Shown here in pieces: positions 39,130 through 51,295 of a DNA stretch of 64,000 bases. The translations under genes and the position numbers were made by a program. Below the pieces are notes generated by a model. It saw only the letters and a list, made by a program, of their open reading frames with translations. It searched no databases and was not told the DNA's origin. Position 1 is the stretch's first letter, and every line of letters begins with the position of its first letter. Location: positions 4,092,001-4,156,000 of the forward strand of contig JAJQJQ010000003.1 of NCBI GenBank assembly GCA_028622995.1, written 5' to 3'. The stretch comes from Panagrolaimus kolymaensis (taxonomy: Eukaryota > Nematoda > Chromadorea > Rhabditida > Panagrolaimidae).

Positions 39130-41353
39130 CTACACAGAAGACGAAGTTGATACTTTTTCAGACTTTTCTTTAGTTTCTTTTTGAACAAGATCAGCACCAG
39201 AAGTTCCCTCATACAAAACACGTCTCAGCTCCCGCATCAGCTTGTTAGTTTTAGCATCTTTTGATTCTTTCAACCCTGAAAATGAAACATAATTAGTGTA
39301 ATAAAGTAAGAGTTGAATTATGAACCCCATTTATGACGAAAAATAGTTGGGAATAACTTTAAATGCGAGCCTTAATTAAAAAAAGAAATTACCCTAGAGT
39401 AAAAGAATTAACCAAATAAGGCACGTTTAACACGATTAAGAATGCTATCATCTTCTTTATTACTATCACTTTCAATAGGTTTTTCAGCTTTTTCAGTTTT
39501 CGTTTTACCTAAATAATTGAAGATTATTTAGGTAAAAATTAAGAGGAAACTGCTGTTAATAAATACATGGTTAAAGGGACATAGCTATTTCATGCCTTTT
39601 CAAAAATTTCGATACTGGGGCTGATAGGAACAGTTGGGCGGCGCGTGTTTGAATTACCGTGCACTTTCTGTCTTACATGGTAATTCAAACACGCGCCTTA
39701 CCAAGTGTAACTTTCAGTCCCCACTATCGAAATTTCAAAAAAGGCATGAAATAGCTATGTCCCTTTAAAACTTTCCCCATTACCGAAATAATCTTAAAGG
39801 CCAGCAGCTTCCTCTTTGGTATCAAAAAATGACTTACCATCGACAGTCTTATTAACGTTATTAACGGTTCCACTAGCATCTGTTTCTAATTCAGCCCATG
39901 CTTGCATCAATGCTTTTTGACGTTCAGTAAGTTTCCTAAAAAAGAGAGGTTAATACAGTAAACAGAAAAATGGTAATTTACTTTGGAACTCGAATTTTAA
40001 CATGAATATGTTGATTTCCACTTCCAGCGTGTTCTAATCGTTTAATACCACGTCCTTGAAGCATGTATTCGGTATGAGAGCTTGTACCAGGTCGAATTGA
40101 AATATTTGTATCTTCATAGATGCCAGGAACTTTAACCGTGCCACCCAAAACAGCTTGAGCAATACTAACTTCAACATCAGTATGTATGTCATAATTTTCT
40201 CGACGATGAATTAATGATTCAGTAACATTTAATAGCAAGTAAACAGTGTTCTAAAATAAAAAGCATATAATGTAAGCAACAAACAAAATATCATACTTTT
40301 CCAATAGATAAACGAAGACGTTGACCATTTGCGACCCCAGCAGGAACTTGTACACTTGAGCTTCGACGTTGCACACTTTGACCATGACCTTCACATTCTA
40401 TGCAAGGATTTTTGTTAAAGCTTCCGCTACCTCGACATCTGACACATGTGGACTGAAAGTAAAACCCTCCACGGTTGGAAGAGACGACACCAGTTCCATT
40501 ACAATAAGGACAAGAAACCTTAAAATAAGTAATATATAGATGAACAGAAAAAGTTGCTTCAAACCTTCTTATAACCAAGCTCCACTCCTGATCCGCTGCA
40601 TTTAATGCAGTTATCAATAGCATTGTATGTTATATTTTTAACAGCACCACGAGCAGCTTCTTCAAATGATAAATTCACTAATATTTCTTCTGAGGCACCA
40701 AAGCCAGCAGCAGATTCAGCAAAAGCTCCTCCAAAAGGATCCATATTCAAGTTACCAAACATAGAACGGAAGATATCTTCTGCAGAACGAGATGATTGAT
40801 ATTGCCATCCACCAAAGTTATTTGCATTGCTGGTTTGTCCACCTTGATCATAGCTTGCTCTTTTGTCTGTATCACTTAGAGTCTGAAAACAGAAGATAGA
40901 TAGGTAGATAAAGCTAAAACAAAACGTACTTCATAAGCTTCTGATAATTCTTGAAACTTTTGAGCTGCTTCTTTTTCCTTATTCACATCAGGATGGTACT
41001 TTTTCGCAAGCTAAAAAATGAAAATACTTAAAATAAAGAAAGGTATGAATTTAATAAAGCAACTTACTTCATAATAAGCTTTTTTGATTTCTTTTTCTTT
41101 AGCATCCCGTTTAACACCCAAAATTTTATAATAATCTTTTGCATTTGATGAAGATGAAAAATGGATTGATCTTTTTGCTGTAAAAGTGATGAAAGCATTA
41201 GTTTTAAAAAAATGAAAAAATGAAAAACTTACATGTAAATGTTGACGATGATGTAAGAGCAATTAATCTTCTGCTACATACCGTTGATCTATTACATGCT
41301 GCTTTAGAAACATATGAAGCAGTCTGAATTATAGCACCGCGTAACACATTCAT
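39130..41353 (-). CDS. dnj-10: Mitochondrial DnaJ co-chaperone (DNJ-10/Tid1/DNAJA3)
   Basis: Nine exons (41353-41233, 41177-41068, 41010-40930, 40882-40565, 40518-40297, 40250-39982, 39935-39838, 39508-39413, 39275-39130) encode 486 aa, close to human DNAJA3 (480). The N-terminus ([19 protein letters not shown]) is an amphipathic mitochondrial presequence. The J domain [20 protein letters not shown] carries the HPD triad in [13 protein letters not shown]-rich linker follows, then four zinc-binding CxxCxGxG repeats: [24 protein letters not shown] and CIECEGHG. The C-terminal substrate-binding part has [20 protein letters not shown] and [18 protein letters not shown]. It is the partner of mitochondrial Hsp70, stimulating its ATPase for matrix protein folding. 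The intron at 39509-39837 is 329 bp rather than about 50 because it holds a palindromic element. Confidence 0.96.
39575..39764. mobile_element. Palindromic non-autonomous element (MITE) at TTAA, inside a DnaJ intron
   Basis: A 190-bp near-palindrome. The 5' arm starts AGGGACATAGCTATTTCATG and contains GGCGCGTGTTTGAATTACC; the 3' arm is its reverse complement (GGTAATTCAAACACGCGCC ... CATGAAATAGCTATGTCCCT). TTAA flanks both sides at 39571-39574 and 39765-39768. Apart from the AGGGA end it shares no clear sequence with the element at 34375-34618, so it is a different family using the same target. In DnaJ pre-mRNA it would fold into a long hairpin. Confidence 0.87.
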
Positions 41354-41853
41354 GATTGAGAATTGGACTAAAAAAATGAAGACAGCTGATGAAAGAAGAA
41401 AAACCTAGGAAGAGTAAAAATATCTCGAAAGTTCAAATGTCAATATGAAACATTATGCCAAAAATTTGGAGGCCTTTTAAAAAATGCAAGTATGTATGGT
41501 ATTTGCTTCAAACATTGATAATTTTTTTGAGGGATGAAAAGAGTTTCGATAATTGCTTCAATACTGTTAAATTTTAAATATTTATTAATCAAAAACTAAT
41601 ATGCTTTTTTGTCATAACCAAAGATAAAAGTAACCATATTTTTTTATTTCCAAATTACTGTAAATGGTTTGATAAATTATTTTATTGTTTTGTTTTGCAA
41701 ATTCGAAGGAAACATTAGTCAATTTTTTTAAATAGAAATCTTTATCTCTTTCATCTTTTTCAGAAAAATTTAATAGTAGTTATATGTGTGAATATAACAA
41801 AATAGGAAAATAATAAGTTATATAGCAAAATTGCAAAATAAGTAAAATTTTTA
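41354..41853. other. Spacer between intersectin and DnaJ on the minus strand
   Basis: 500 bp of AT-rich sequence: intersectin 3' UTR, then the DnaJ promoter or trans-splice leader. No gene is seen. Confidence 0.45.
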
Positions 41854-44800
41854 TTATAAAACAGAAGCTTTTTCGACATAAGTTGATGGGAATATTCCAG
41901 TTTGACCATTGAGAACGCCTTTCCACCATTGTTCTTGTCTATCAATAACCCAAATCTTATCACCAGGTTTAATTGATAAATCTGTAGTTTCAATGGCTTC
42001 AAAAGCCCATAATGCAACAAACCATTCTCCATCTCCATTTGGAGCTCCATTGGTTCTATCTTTCAATGGTGAAGAAACTTCTGTGGGAGTTTGAGCTGCT
42101 GGAGATTTATCACTAATTTTTACATAACTTTTTGGGAACCATCCTTGTACGCTTCGATTTGAAATCAATCGACCACGCCATTTCATTTCAGCTTGTTCTA
42201 AGATTTCAATTTCATCGCCTTTAGAAAATGGTAAATCGCCTTCTTTTTGAGCATTCCATCGATAAAGGGCTGTGCCAACTGCAATAACCTTTTCATTTGT
42301 ATTATTTGTTGGTACATCGCCTGGTGGAGCATCATATGCTGGAAGAGTTGTGGTTGTTGTAGTTGCAGCGGGAGCTTCTTTAATTGGAGAAGAAACTTCT
42401 TCGATTGGTGGTTTATCATAAAGTGAAAGGACAGGCGGGATATCATAATTTCCAATAGGTCCACCACTACCATGGTTTCCAAAAGCTGCAAATCCATCAC
42501 TTTCTTTTTCATTTGGTTCTTCTTTAATAATTGCTAAAGGTTCTGAGGATGGTGAAGTAACTAAACTTGGAATAGATTGTTTTTTGTTTGCAACTATAGG
42601 TTCAGCAAAAGCAGCTGGGAACCATCCAACTTTTCCACGAATTTGTCCTGCAAGCCATCCAGGTTCTGTTCCATTTTGACTATCAAAAACAAGAATTTCA
42701 TCGCCTGGTTGTAAAGTCAATTCATCATCGGAACGAGATAAAAATTCATAAAGAGCACGATATTTGGTTGCAGCTGGAGTTGTTGTTGCTGCAGCAGTTG
42801 GATTTATTGAAGATGCAAATGCACTTTCAAATCCATTATTTGTTGCTGGTGAATGAGTTGAGTGTGGAGGTTCAACATTTGAAGCAATAAAAGCGCTTGT
42901 TTCAGTTTTAGTTGGGGAAATAATTTTTGAAGAACCAAATGCATCATCAAACGCATCAGCGGGAAATTCATATTGACGAGGGAAATCGCTTGAAGTTGGA
43001 AAACTTGGTTGTTTTTGAAATTCGTTTGTTGAATTTGAAAAGCTAGCTTGCTTTTGAAAATCATTGGGAGTTGGAAAACTTGCTTGTTTTTCAATGAATG
43101 AAGCTCTTGCTTTTTCAGCGGCTTTTTGACGCAATTTATCTTGAAGAGCCATAGCACGTCGAGCCATTTCATTATATTCTTCCACTTCTTTAGCAAACTC
43201 TTCATTTGATTTTTCAAATTCGGGTCGATTCTAAAAATTCAAGAATAATATTAATTTCATTAATATTAAAGCCCTTACATCATCTACTGCTTTTTCTTGG
43301 GATTCAAATCCTTCTTGAATCGATTTTATTTCTTCTCCAACCTTTCCAATTTCTTCATTTCTTTCAACAATAACCTTACGTAATTGTTCTATTTCTTCCG
43401 CTCTATTTAAAGATAATCTGCATTCAGATTGAAGTTGAAGATGTTCATGTGAAACACGTTCACATTGAATGGATATCTGAAATAAAGAAAAGGTTTTGAG
43501 TTTGTAAATACGATGCAACAAATTTTTATTTTATACCTGTTGGTGTTGCTGCTGCATTTGGTTCATGAGTGCTAATTTTTCATCTCGTTGAGCTCGCATA
43601 CCTTCTATTTCAGAAGTTATAGCAATAATTTCATCTCGGGCTTTTGTAACTTCATTATTTAATGAATCAGATTTTTCTTGAAGGGCTTGAAGTTGGAATG
43701 ACATATTTTTTAATCGTTGCTGAATTTGGGCTGTTTTTTCACCTTCAGTTTCCTTTTGATTTTCCAATTCTCGGATTCGAATTTTTTCCAATTCCTTCAT
43801 TCTTTCATCTTCTAATTTCTTTCGAATTGCTTCTCTTTCGGCAAATAATTTTGCTTCTTCTTCTTGTCGAGCTCTTTCACGCTCCAACTCTTTTTGCCGT
43901 TCAGCTTCACGTTCGGCTTCTCGTCGTCGTTCTATTTCTTGTCGCTCACGTTCTCTTCTTTCTCTTTCTTCATTTTCTCGTCTTTCTGATTCTGCTCGAA
44001 GTCTTTCTTCCTACAAAATTAAACAATTTACTATTTTATTATTTCAAGCATTTTTTGTGCTTACTTCTTCCCTTGCAATTTGTCGACGTCTTTCTAATTC
44101 AGCTTGACCTCGTTGATAACTATCCATAAATTTATCTTCGTATGAGGCTTTCTTTCCGGCACCTCCACCACCAAGGGATGGTGAATCATTGCTTAATCTT
44201 CGGGCATTCGGAAAGAGATCAAGAAGCTCGGGTGGAAGTTCTTTAGGTAAAGCATATCCCATTTTATGCATATCAATAAGATGCATGGCAACACAAAATT
44301 CATCAGGAGATAAAGATCCATCTTTATTAACATCTGATAAATTCCAAACATCTGCCAGAATTGGAGTGGGTAAACCAGTTTGAGATAATATATATCTTGC
44401 TTGAACTCCACTCATTAACCCAATATTTTGTTTATCATTATTATAAAATTGTTGGCGATATTTATTTTTAGATGGTAATGGCAGTGACCAATCTGTGCAT
44501 TGTTTAAGTGAAGCGGAAGGACCGGATGAATATGAATTTGGCATTATTGGAGGACCTGAAGGAGGTCTTGAAAGAATCATTGGAGCTTGTTGGCCTATTG
44601 GAGGAATAATGCTTCTCAATGAAGGTGGAAGAGTTGGAGGTAATGGCATTCCACCCATGCATCTTCGAATTAATGTCATTGCTATAGCAAATTCATATTT
44701 ATCCATTTTACCATCTCGATTTACATCGGATAATGCCCATATCTTAAATTTCATAATTAAGTTTTTGTGGTTTAATTTTTTTATAAAGAAACATACTTGT

Positions 44801-44946
44801 GCAAGAATTTGAGCAGAAAGTTGAGATTTCATAAATAATTCGCGTACTTGAGCACCATTAACATAACCATTTTGGGGAAATAAATTATTAAATTGAGATT
44901 CAGCTTGTGTAAACTCCAATGAAGTAATTACCCATGGATCCACCAT
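41854..44946 (-). CDS. itsn-1: Intersectin (endocytic scaffold, 2 EH + coiled coil + 3 SH3)
   Basis: Five exons (44946-44797, 44742-44065, 44010-43537, 43476-43279, 43230-41854) encode 958 aa. EH1 begins about residue 10 (AESQFNNLFPQNGYVNGAQV) with calcium loop DVNRDGKMDKYEF. EH2 has YRQQFYNNDK and DVNKDGSLSPDEF. A charged coiled coil from about residue 270 (ERERRERERQEIERRRE) leads to a linker with short tandem repeats around EKQASFPT / QKQPSFPTSSDF, then three SH3 domains: YRALYEFLSRSDDELTLQPG, TALYRWNAQKEGDLPFSKGD and FVALWAFEAIETTDLSIKPG. Vertebrate intersectin has five SH3 domains plus, in the long form, RhoGEF parts; here the frame closes right after the third SH3 (STYVEKASVL). Intersectin binds NPF proteins, dynamin and synaptojanin at clathrin-coated pits and synapses. 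Extra SH3 exons could not be found downstream. Confidence 0.95.
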
Positions 44947-46012
44947 TTTTACAATAAATATCTGTTGCTTATTTTAGAGTAGAATTAAATACATTGAATG
45001 AAAGTGAGAGTTTGTTTCGGAAGTAAACTGCAAAATAAAACGATGAATCATTCAATTTTTTTAATATTAAAAAAACTTTTGTTTTCGTCACGATATTTAC
45101 TACGAACGCGTCGTCGACTATGAAATAACAAAAATATACAAATAATCAATTAAAAAAGCCAATCTATAATTTTTTGAAAAAACTATAAACGATAAATTTC
45201 ATTGACAAATAAATGTTTTCTTTCTCAAAATATAAACTTAACAAAATTGAAATTAAACTTTGATTTGTATACAAAACTTTAATCTTTACTTAACGATTTT
45301 TTTAATTTAGTCAAAATAAATTCTATAAATGCCAAAAAAAAATTTGCACGAAAAAAACCGATAAAATTTTTCTGGAATGTAAGTTTTTGTTCGATAATTC
45401 TGCAGCCTCACTCTCTCATACATTCGCGACGGAACTATTGCCCGTCAGCTACTACCACTTATTTGCAAAATAAAAAAAAAGAAGAAAGAAGAGAGAGACC
45501 CATTGCGTTAGAAGAGAAGATAGACCCTTTATTTTTCGTCTTCTTCATAGCCAAAAAAAAATAGAAGGGAAGAACTTAAAAAAATAAAATAAATGCCTTG
45601 TGGCCAAAAAAAAGAATATGTACTAAAAAAACCAAAAATAAAATTCATATGAAGGTTAAGATATAAGGATTGCATCTTAAGTTTTTTTTGAACATGTTGT
45701 TGTTGGTTTAATGCATTATTTCTTTTTATATGGCTTCCATAACGTCGCCCCTTTGTTTACAAGGAAAAACGAATCTCGTCTGATAGAATTTCTTACATTT
45801 TTTTGTTGAATATTTGAAATGCATTTTATAATTTTTTTTCTTCAAAGAATGTTTTAAAATTAAAAGTAAAGTAAAAAAAGGAAAAACAAAAATGCAATTA
45901 AAATTTTTTTGACCATGGGTCAGGTATCTCAAAAAGTTTGTGTTTTTTCGTTTTCTCTTTCCCTTGCTTGTCACCTTTAATTTAATTTTTAAAAAAAGAG
46001 AGAGAAACTAAA
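44947..46012. other. Divergent intergenic region, intersectin / Clc-like
   Basis: 1066 bp between divergent starts, AT-rich. Two promoters are expected; no gene is supported (the minus-strand frame 45974-45726 is AT-driven). Confidence 0.5.
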
Positions 46013-47249
46013 ATGAAAAAAACGAAGGTAATTTCTCGGCGCAACAATAAGACGTCGTTAATAGACCTTGAAAATTTCAATCAAGAGCGATATAGCGGAA
46101 GAATATTCTCATTGACAGGACGAACATCTTCTTCGCATTCTTCTGTTGCTGCTCCAGGTTATCGATGTGCCGTATGCCACCCATCGGAAGACAACAGCAA
46201 CAGATATTTTTAGTAGGCCGCCTTTTCCTTCTTTTGAATCGTTAAATTTACAAAAAAAAATTAAAAAAAGTTTTTTGTTTTCAGTGATTTAGGAGAGCGA
46301 AAAGAATTGGAAGAAGAAGATAGAAGAAGACGACAGATTCAACAACACAATATCAGAAGAGGCATTCTTTCTTCATCTGCAGCAACAACAACAGCAGCAA
46401 ATATTAAACATCGTTCGAATGTAATGAAAATGAATATATTGCGTCGAGTTGCAGTGTTTTTTAGTCTGATTGTTTATGTTTTGGTTTTTGCTTTAGTTTT
46501 AACTGGCTTGGTCACTGATTATTGGATCAATACGACCTCGTTAGAAAGAAATGGAAAAATTCTTTCATCAAGTTTTATTCATTCAGGTCTTTTTTATGGT
46601 GAAAGACAACTTGATTGGGGACTTGGGCCTTCATATTCGTATTTTTCAGGTAAAAAATTCTTTGACTTATTTGTTTTGTTAAAATTAAATAAATTTTTTT
46701 AGTTTATGATGAAATAAACCAAAAAGTTGGATTTATGAATAAAGTTTTATGGGCTTTTGTAATATTTTTTATTGCTTTGGGTTTGTTATGGTCATTCATT
46801 GGACTCATGGTTTCTTTAATGAATACAGTAGCCAAGGAAAGAAAAACCATTTTGGGACCAAGTGGAATTTATCTTTGGAGTTTATTATCGAGTAAACCAT
46901 ATCTTTTAAGAATGAATTTAGAAAATTATAATTTTAGTTTCATCTTATTCAGCAGCCATATTTATTTACCTTTTACAATTTTATTCCACGATTCAGAAAA
47001 ATGTTTTGTTACCCGATCAAATTACGGCAGGATTTTCCTCTGAGAACAGAACAACGTAAATTTTAACTCTTTTTTAAAAGTCACAGTACTTTTTCTTTTT
47101 TCAGATTAGCCTTTTCATTTTACCTTATTGTTGCCGCTATTGGCTCATTATTTATTCCCATGAGCTTTCTCGTATTTTCAAATTCTGTTCAACCACGTCC
47201 AAATAAGTCAAAAACAATTCCAATTGATACTACTGTATTTATGTATTAA
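46013..47249 (+). CDS. Clc-like four-helix membrane protein (nematode claudin family)
   Basis: Five exons (46013-46212, 46285-46649, 46703-46891, 46938-47055, 47105-47249) encode 338 aa. A basic cytosolic N-terminus of about 110 aa precedes four membrane helices: VFFSLIVYVLVFALVLTGLV, then after an extracellular loop AFVIFFIALGLLWSFIGLMV, a third at SSYSAAIFIYLLQFYS, and a last one at FYLIVAAIGSLFIPMSFLVF. The loop signature HSGLFYGERQLDWGLGP and the ERKTILGPSGIYLWSL segment identify the nematode Clc-like (claudin-like) family. Members are integral plasma-membrane proteins with proposed junction or channel-accessory roles. The N-terminal exon is longer than in typical members (about 270 aa in all); it could start at a later ATG, or its first exon could be partly UTR. 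Family call firm, start less so. Confidence 0.87.
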
Positions 47250-47304
47250 ATTCAAAAATCCCGTATTAAAATAAAAAATATATTTTTTTTTATAAATTGT
47301 ATTT

Positions 47305-48118
47305 TTAACTTCTTAATTTTAAACGTTTAGCTTGCCTAAAAATATAACAAATATTTCCATTAACAATATCTTGACAATGTTCATCCGTGTTTGTAATATA
47401 ACTAAAATCTCCATCAGCGCTGCAAATAATATTGTATTTTCTATTAAATTGAGTTTCAGCTAAAAGTTGTATATTTCTTTTGATGATTGTTATATCTCGG
47501 CCTTTGCTCTACAAACTTTTTAACGTTTAAAGAACGAAATTGCAAAACAAAAAATAAAAAACATTACCATAACAATGATATTTCTCAGACGCTCACTATT
47601 GCATTTTGAATTAAAATAATTGTTGTTTTTGTTATTGCTTATAATTTCAGTTTCATTTGGAAAAGATGCTTCTGGTGTTGTAGTCGCTGGTGTATCATCT
47701 TCTGTGATGTTTATTTCTTCCTCTAATAGTTCATCGGTTTCACGCTTTTGACGACGTTTTTGTGAAAATATTTGTTTAATATATTTCATTCTGCAAGGTT
47801 GAGGGCAAGTTGCGCAGCAATCCTAAAAATTTTTTCTATTTAATTGAAAGTGTTTGCATAATCCGGAGTTACCTGAACAAAATTTGAGCTATAATCAGAT
47901 GGATATGCTGTGGCTACTACTGATGTTTGAGCTTCACAATTTGAATAGGTTTGTGGGTTACATATAGGCTGCGAAGGGCATGGAGAATATGATGGACATC
48001 CAGAATTGCATGAACACCCTCCTCCTCCATTGTTGCCGCCAAAGAAAAATGCAAATGAATTATTGCTATTCATTGATAAAATAAACAAAGATGAGACGAC
48101 CAAAATTAAATGCTTCAT
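47305..48118 (-). CDS. Secreted ground-like (GRL) domain protein
   Basis: Exons 48118-47873, 47822-47568 and 47508-47305 encode 234 aa. The start was set at 48118 because MKHLILVVSSLFILSMNSNN gives a clean signal peptide. An ATG at 48163 in frame is possible but would bury it. The mature N-terminus is glycine- and cysteine-rich (GGNNGGGGCSCNSGCPSYS) with repeated CP motifs. A dibasic stretch QKRRQKRE follows, which could be cut by furin. The C-terminus is the ground-like domain: KCNSERLRNIIV, FNRKYNIICSADGDFSYI, DEHCQDIVNGNICYIF. Ground-like proteins belong to the nematode hedgehog-related set (groundhog, warthog, quahog) and are usually expressed in epidermis and linked to cuticle and moulting. 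The gene is convergent with the Clc-like gene, 55 bp apart. Confidence 0.88.
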
Positions 48119-51100
48119 CTTTGAGAACCAAATAAAAAAAGGGTTTATTAAATACTTCTTCAACTCACAGACTCAATTTATAATATATATTTGAGTTTCC
48201 TCTTCTTCTTTTTTTATTGTTGGAAAAAAGCTTTCACTTTTAATGGAGGAAATAAACTAAGGATAACCGACTGAAGAAGAAGACAAAATACGCCGCTCAA
48301 TGTCTTTTTTTATTTTGAGTGAAATTATTTCGGTCAGATAATTATCCAAAGGCTTTGCAGAGTTTTAAGTTTTCACTTGTTTTTCCATTTTTCCAGTATA
48401 TAAAAAAAGATATCCATGGATTTTTCTGCGATTAAAAACGTTATTCCTCGTTTCAACTTTTTTCCTTTCGTTTTTGTATTTATCTTTTTTTTCATTTTTG
48501 GATTTTATGATGTCCCCTTTTTTCGACCTTTTTTTTTTAAATGCTGGAATGTTTGTTAAACAAAGAAATATATAAAAAGCAAAAGAGTAAAAAGACCTCT
48601 AAAGCGGAATGAAATGGAAAAAAGTTTCTGCCATCACTTTTAATTTCCATTTTTTTGTTGTTTTTTGATGAAATTTGAGATGAGGTTGAAAGGGCATTAA
48701 AAAAGGCGCCATAGATGAAAAAAAAAAGATGCAAGAGGACAACGATGCATCCATCAAGACATCAAAAACAAATGTTTACCAACATTTTTTGTTTAACAAA
48801 AAGTCGATGCGACACCTGGAAAGTCATTGCCGTCGATAAAAAATGGTTCACGGCAAAATTATTTAGGGCCAGAATTAATTTTTTATAAAAAATTAAAAAT
48901 TTATTCTAACCTTCTAAAAATTAATTTTTAGACTTAAAGCAATTATAATAATTTTATTATGAATTCAGTTAACTCGTCTAAAAAATTAAAAACAATAATA
49001 ATTAATTTTTTACACGAGTAATTTTTATTTCCCCATATTTAATCACTTTAAAGAATAACAAAATAAATAAAGAATTTATAAATTTTCTTCCTTTTCTTTC
49101 ATTTATATGAAAGCAGAGGGCAGAAGTCTCCTACGATCCACTTGTTTTTTTTGAGCGTATTAATCTCAATAAAGGAATTCCATTTGATGTGGCGGCGACA
49201 CCCATGTTAAAAGCTTTCAATTTGTTCTTCTTTTTCTCTTGTTTTATCATTCATTCGAGTAGAGCAAAAAATACGGCACTTTTTTAATTTTAAAATAAGT
49301 CAATGAAAAAAATATTTATCTAGGTAAAAGAGAAAAAAATAGGGGAAAGTTTGTCTTGAAAATGCTTGCTGCATTTTTTTTTTAAATTATTAATTTTTAT
49401 TATCAGCTGCAAAAAAAACTATGAGAATTTTTTTTTGTAGAATTTTTTTTAAAAGCTTTTTTATATTTAAAAAAAAACATTATCGAATTGCTTTTGTGTT
49501 GTTGTTGAGAAGCGAGACCGTTTAGTGGAGAATCCATTGAATATTAATGAATTAAAATTCATTGTTGATGCAAAAGAGTGTTTTTAGCTTACTGATTCCA
49601 GATTTCCATTTTCTTGTTTTTTTATATGTTTTTTACACTTTATTTTGAAGGTTGTTAATCCTTTTTTTCAAAGCTAAAGAATTTTTATTTAGTAATAATT
49701 TTATTTATTTATTTTTTATTACTGTTTTTTATCGATCAAAGACATTACATAAAGCTCCTATATTTTTTTATAGGCGCTTATTTGGCCTATAAGCTTATAT
49801 TGTTGAGAGGACATTGAATTTTTAATGCCTTTTTTTAGCAGTGTTGTGCTTGTTGTTGCTGCTGCTGCACCTGGAGTCATGCATTTTTATTTAAGTTAAT
49901 CATTTTGAGATGTTATTTTGGACAAATCAAATTAATCATTTTCCTCTCTTTTTTTTTGCTATTTTTAAGTTTTCGTGAATTTTTGTGTTAATGGTTTTAT
50001 GACATGTCACCAACTTTTTCTTCAGCCGCCTTATATATTTTTAATTTCATTTAATATCGAATGAATACTTTTTTTTTGTAACTCCATTTTTTATTTAAAT
50101 AACTGCTGTAAAAAAAGCTATTTTAAATTTTAATTCTTTTTTTATTATTTTTGCTTTAAATTTACTATTTTTTTTAAGCGGTGTGCAAAGTCATGTAAAT
50201 ATGTATAAAAAGTGGAAAGAAGATGGAGAAGAGACCATCGCACTTCCTCACTCTTCTCACTTTTAAATTCGGATATTATTATGCAAGGATAGCTCTTCTC
50301 CTCGATGGCTTCGACGTCGTTGTTGTGTTTTTTGACTTCAAAGGAGCATCTACCAACAAAAACAACGGCGGCATCAAAAATAAAAACTTTGGCGAATGAG
50401 GCAATGAAAAGTCGCCGTTAGTTTCTTCATTGACAAGCAAGCAACAACGACAAAAAACGAAATAAAAAAATATATTGCGTCTGGCATCGCACATTTGCCA
50501 AAACCTGTCATTTGATGAAGAAAAATTTTTTAAAAGTTTTTTTTATCAATTTCCTTTTGAGCTTTAGGCTTAAGTGTCATAAGGTCAATGTGGTTAATCA
50601 AATTCTTTGGATCAATAATATTTCTACCTCTGAATTTTTAAGTTACTTCATTTTTAGTTATTTTTTGTTAACCAAAATTTTTTAAATACTTTAAAGTCAA
50701 AACGAAAAAAACATAATTAACACACAGCAACTTCAGCCATCGCCTATTTTTTTTATAAGGCTTCCGGTGTCCTTTTGTGTTATTCTTTTTTCTTTTATTT
50801 TTTTCTACCTGTGGGCCGGAAATTGTTGTCATAAAAAAATAAAATAAACGCGTCGCTAATCCTTTAGTCTTCTTCTTCTGTGCCTTCTTTCTATTTTTTA
50901 TTTTATTTTTTGCTGCTTTCATCTGAATCGTGCTTTTGCAGTTTCCACCGTGTAAAACGACTTTTTTTAGCAATGAATTTTTTTTATTCATCTTTTATTT
51001 TTTATGGCGACTGATTTTTAGCTTTTCTTATTTTCTCCTTTTTTTAAGTTATGTTTTTTAAAAGGAGAAAAAAATGCCAAGTTGAAAGTCTTTTAATTAA

Positions 51101-51295
51101 TAACTCACCGTAATCAATTTTGACAAGAGAGCTAAAAAAGAAAGAGGCTAAAGCTTGACCAAGCGCGATGACTACTTTTTTTCATTTTTTGTAGAAAAAA
51201 ACGTGAAAAATATATTTAGAAATCTTTGAAGCTTCTTTTTTTTATTCGCTGTTAATTTTTTTTCTTAATTATTTTAGGGGAAAATAAACCAAATT
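48119..51295. other. Large gene-free divergent region, ground-like / VGLUT
   Basis: About 3.2 kb, extremely AT-rich with long T and A runs. I found no gene, tRNA or recognised small RNA. It is the upstream region for the glutamate transporter gene, so neuronal regulatory elements are likely. Minus-strand frames at 50991-50668 and 50494-50279 look random. Confidence 0.5.

Noticed and set aside
43662..44129. 155-aa plus-strand hydrophobic frame
   Set aside because: It is the antisense shadow of the intersectin coiled coil; Glu/Arg codons read backwards give Leu/Phe/Val.
50668..50991. Lysine-rich 107-aa minus-strand frame
   Set aside because: Poly-Lys/Asn composition from A-rich sequence; no family resemblance.
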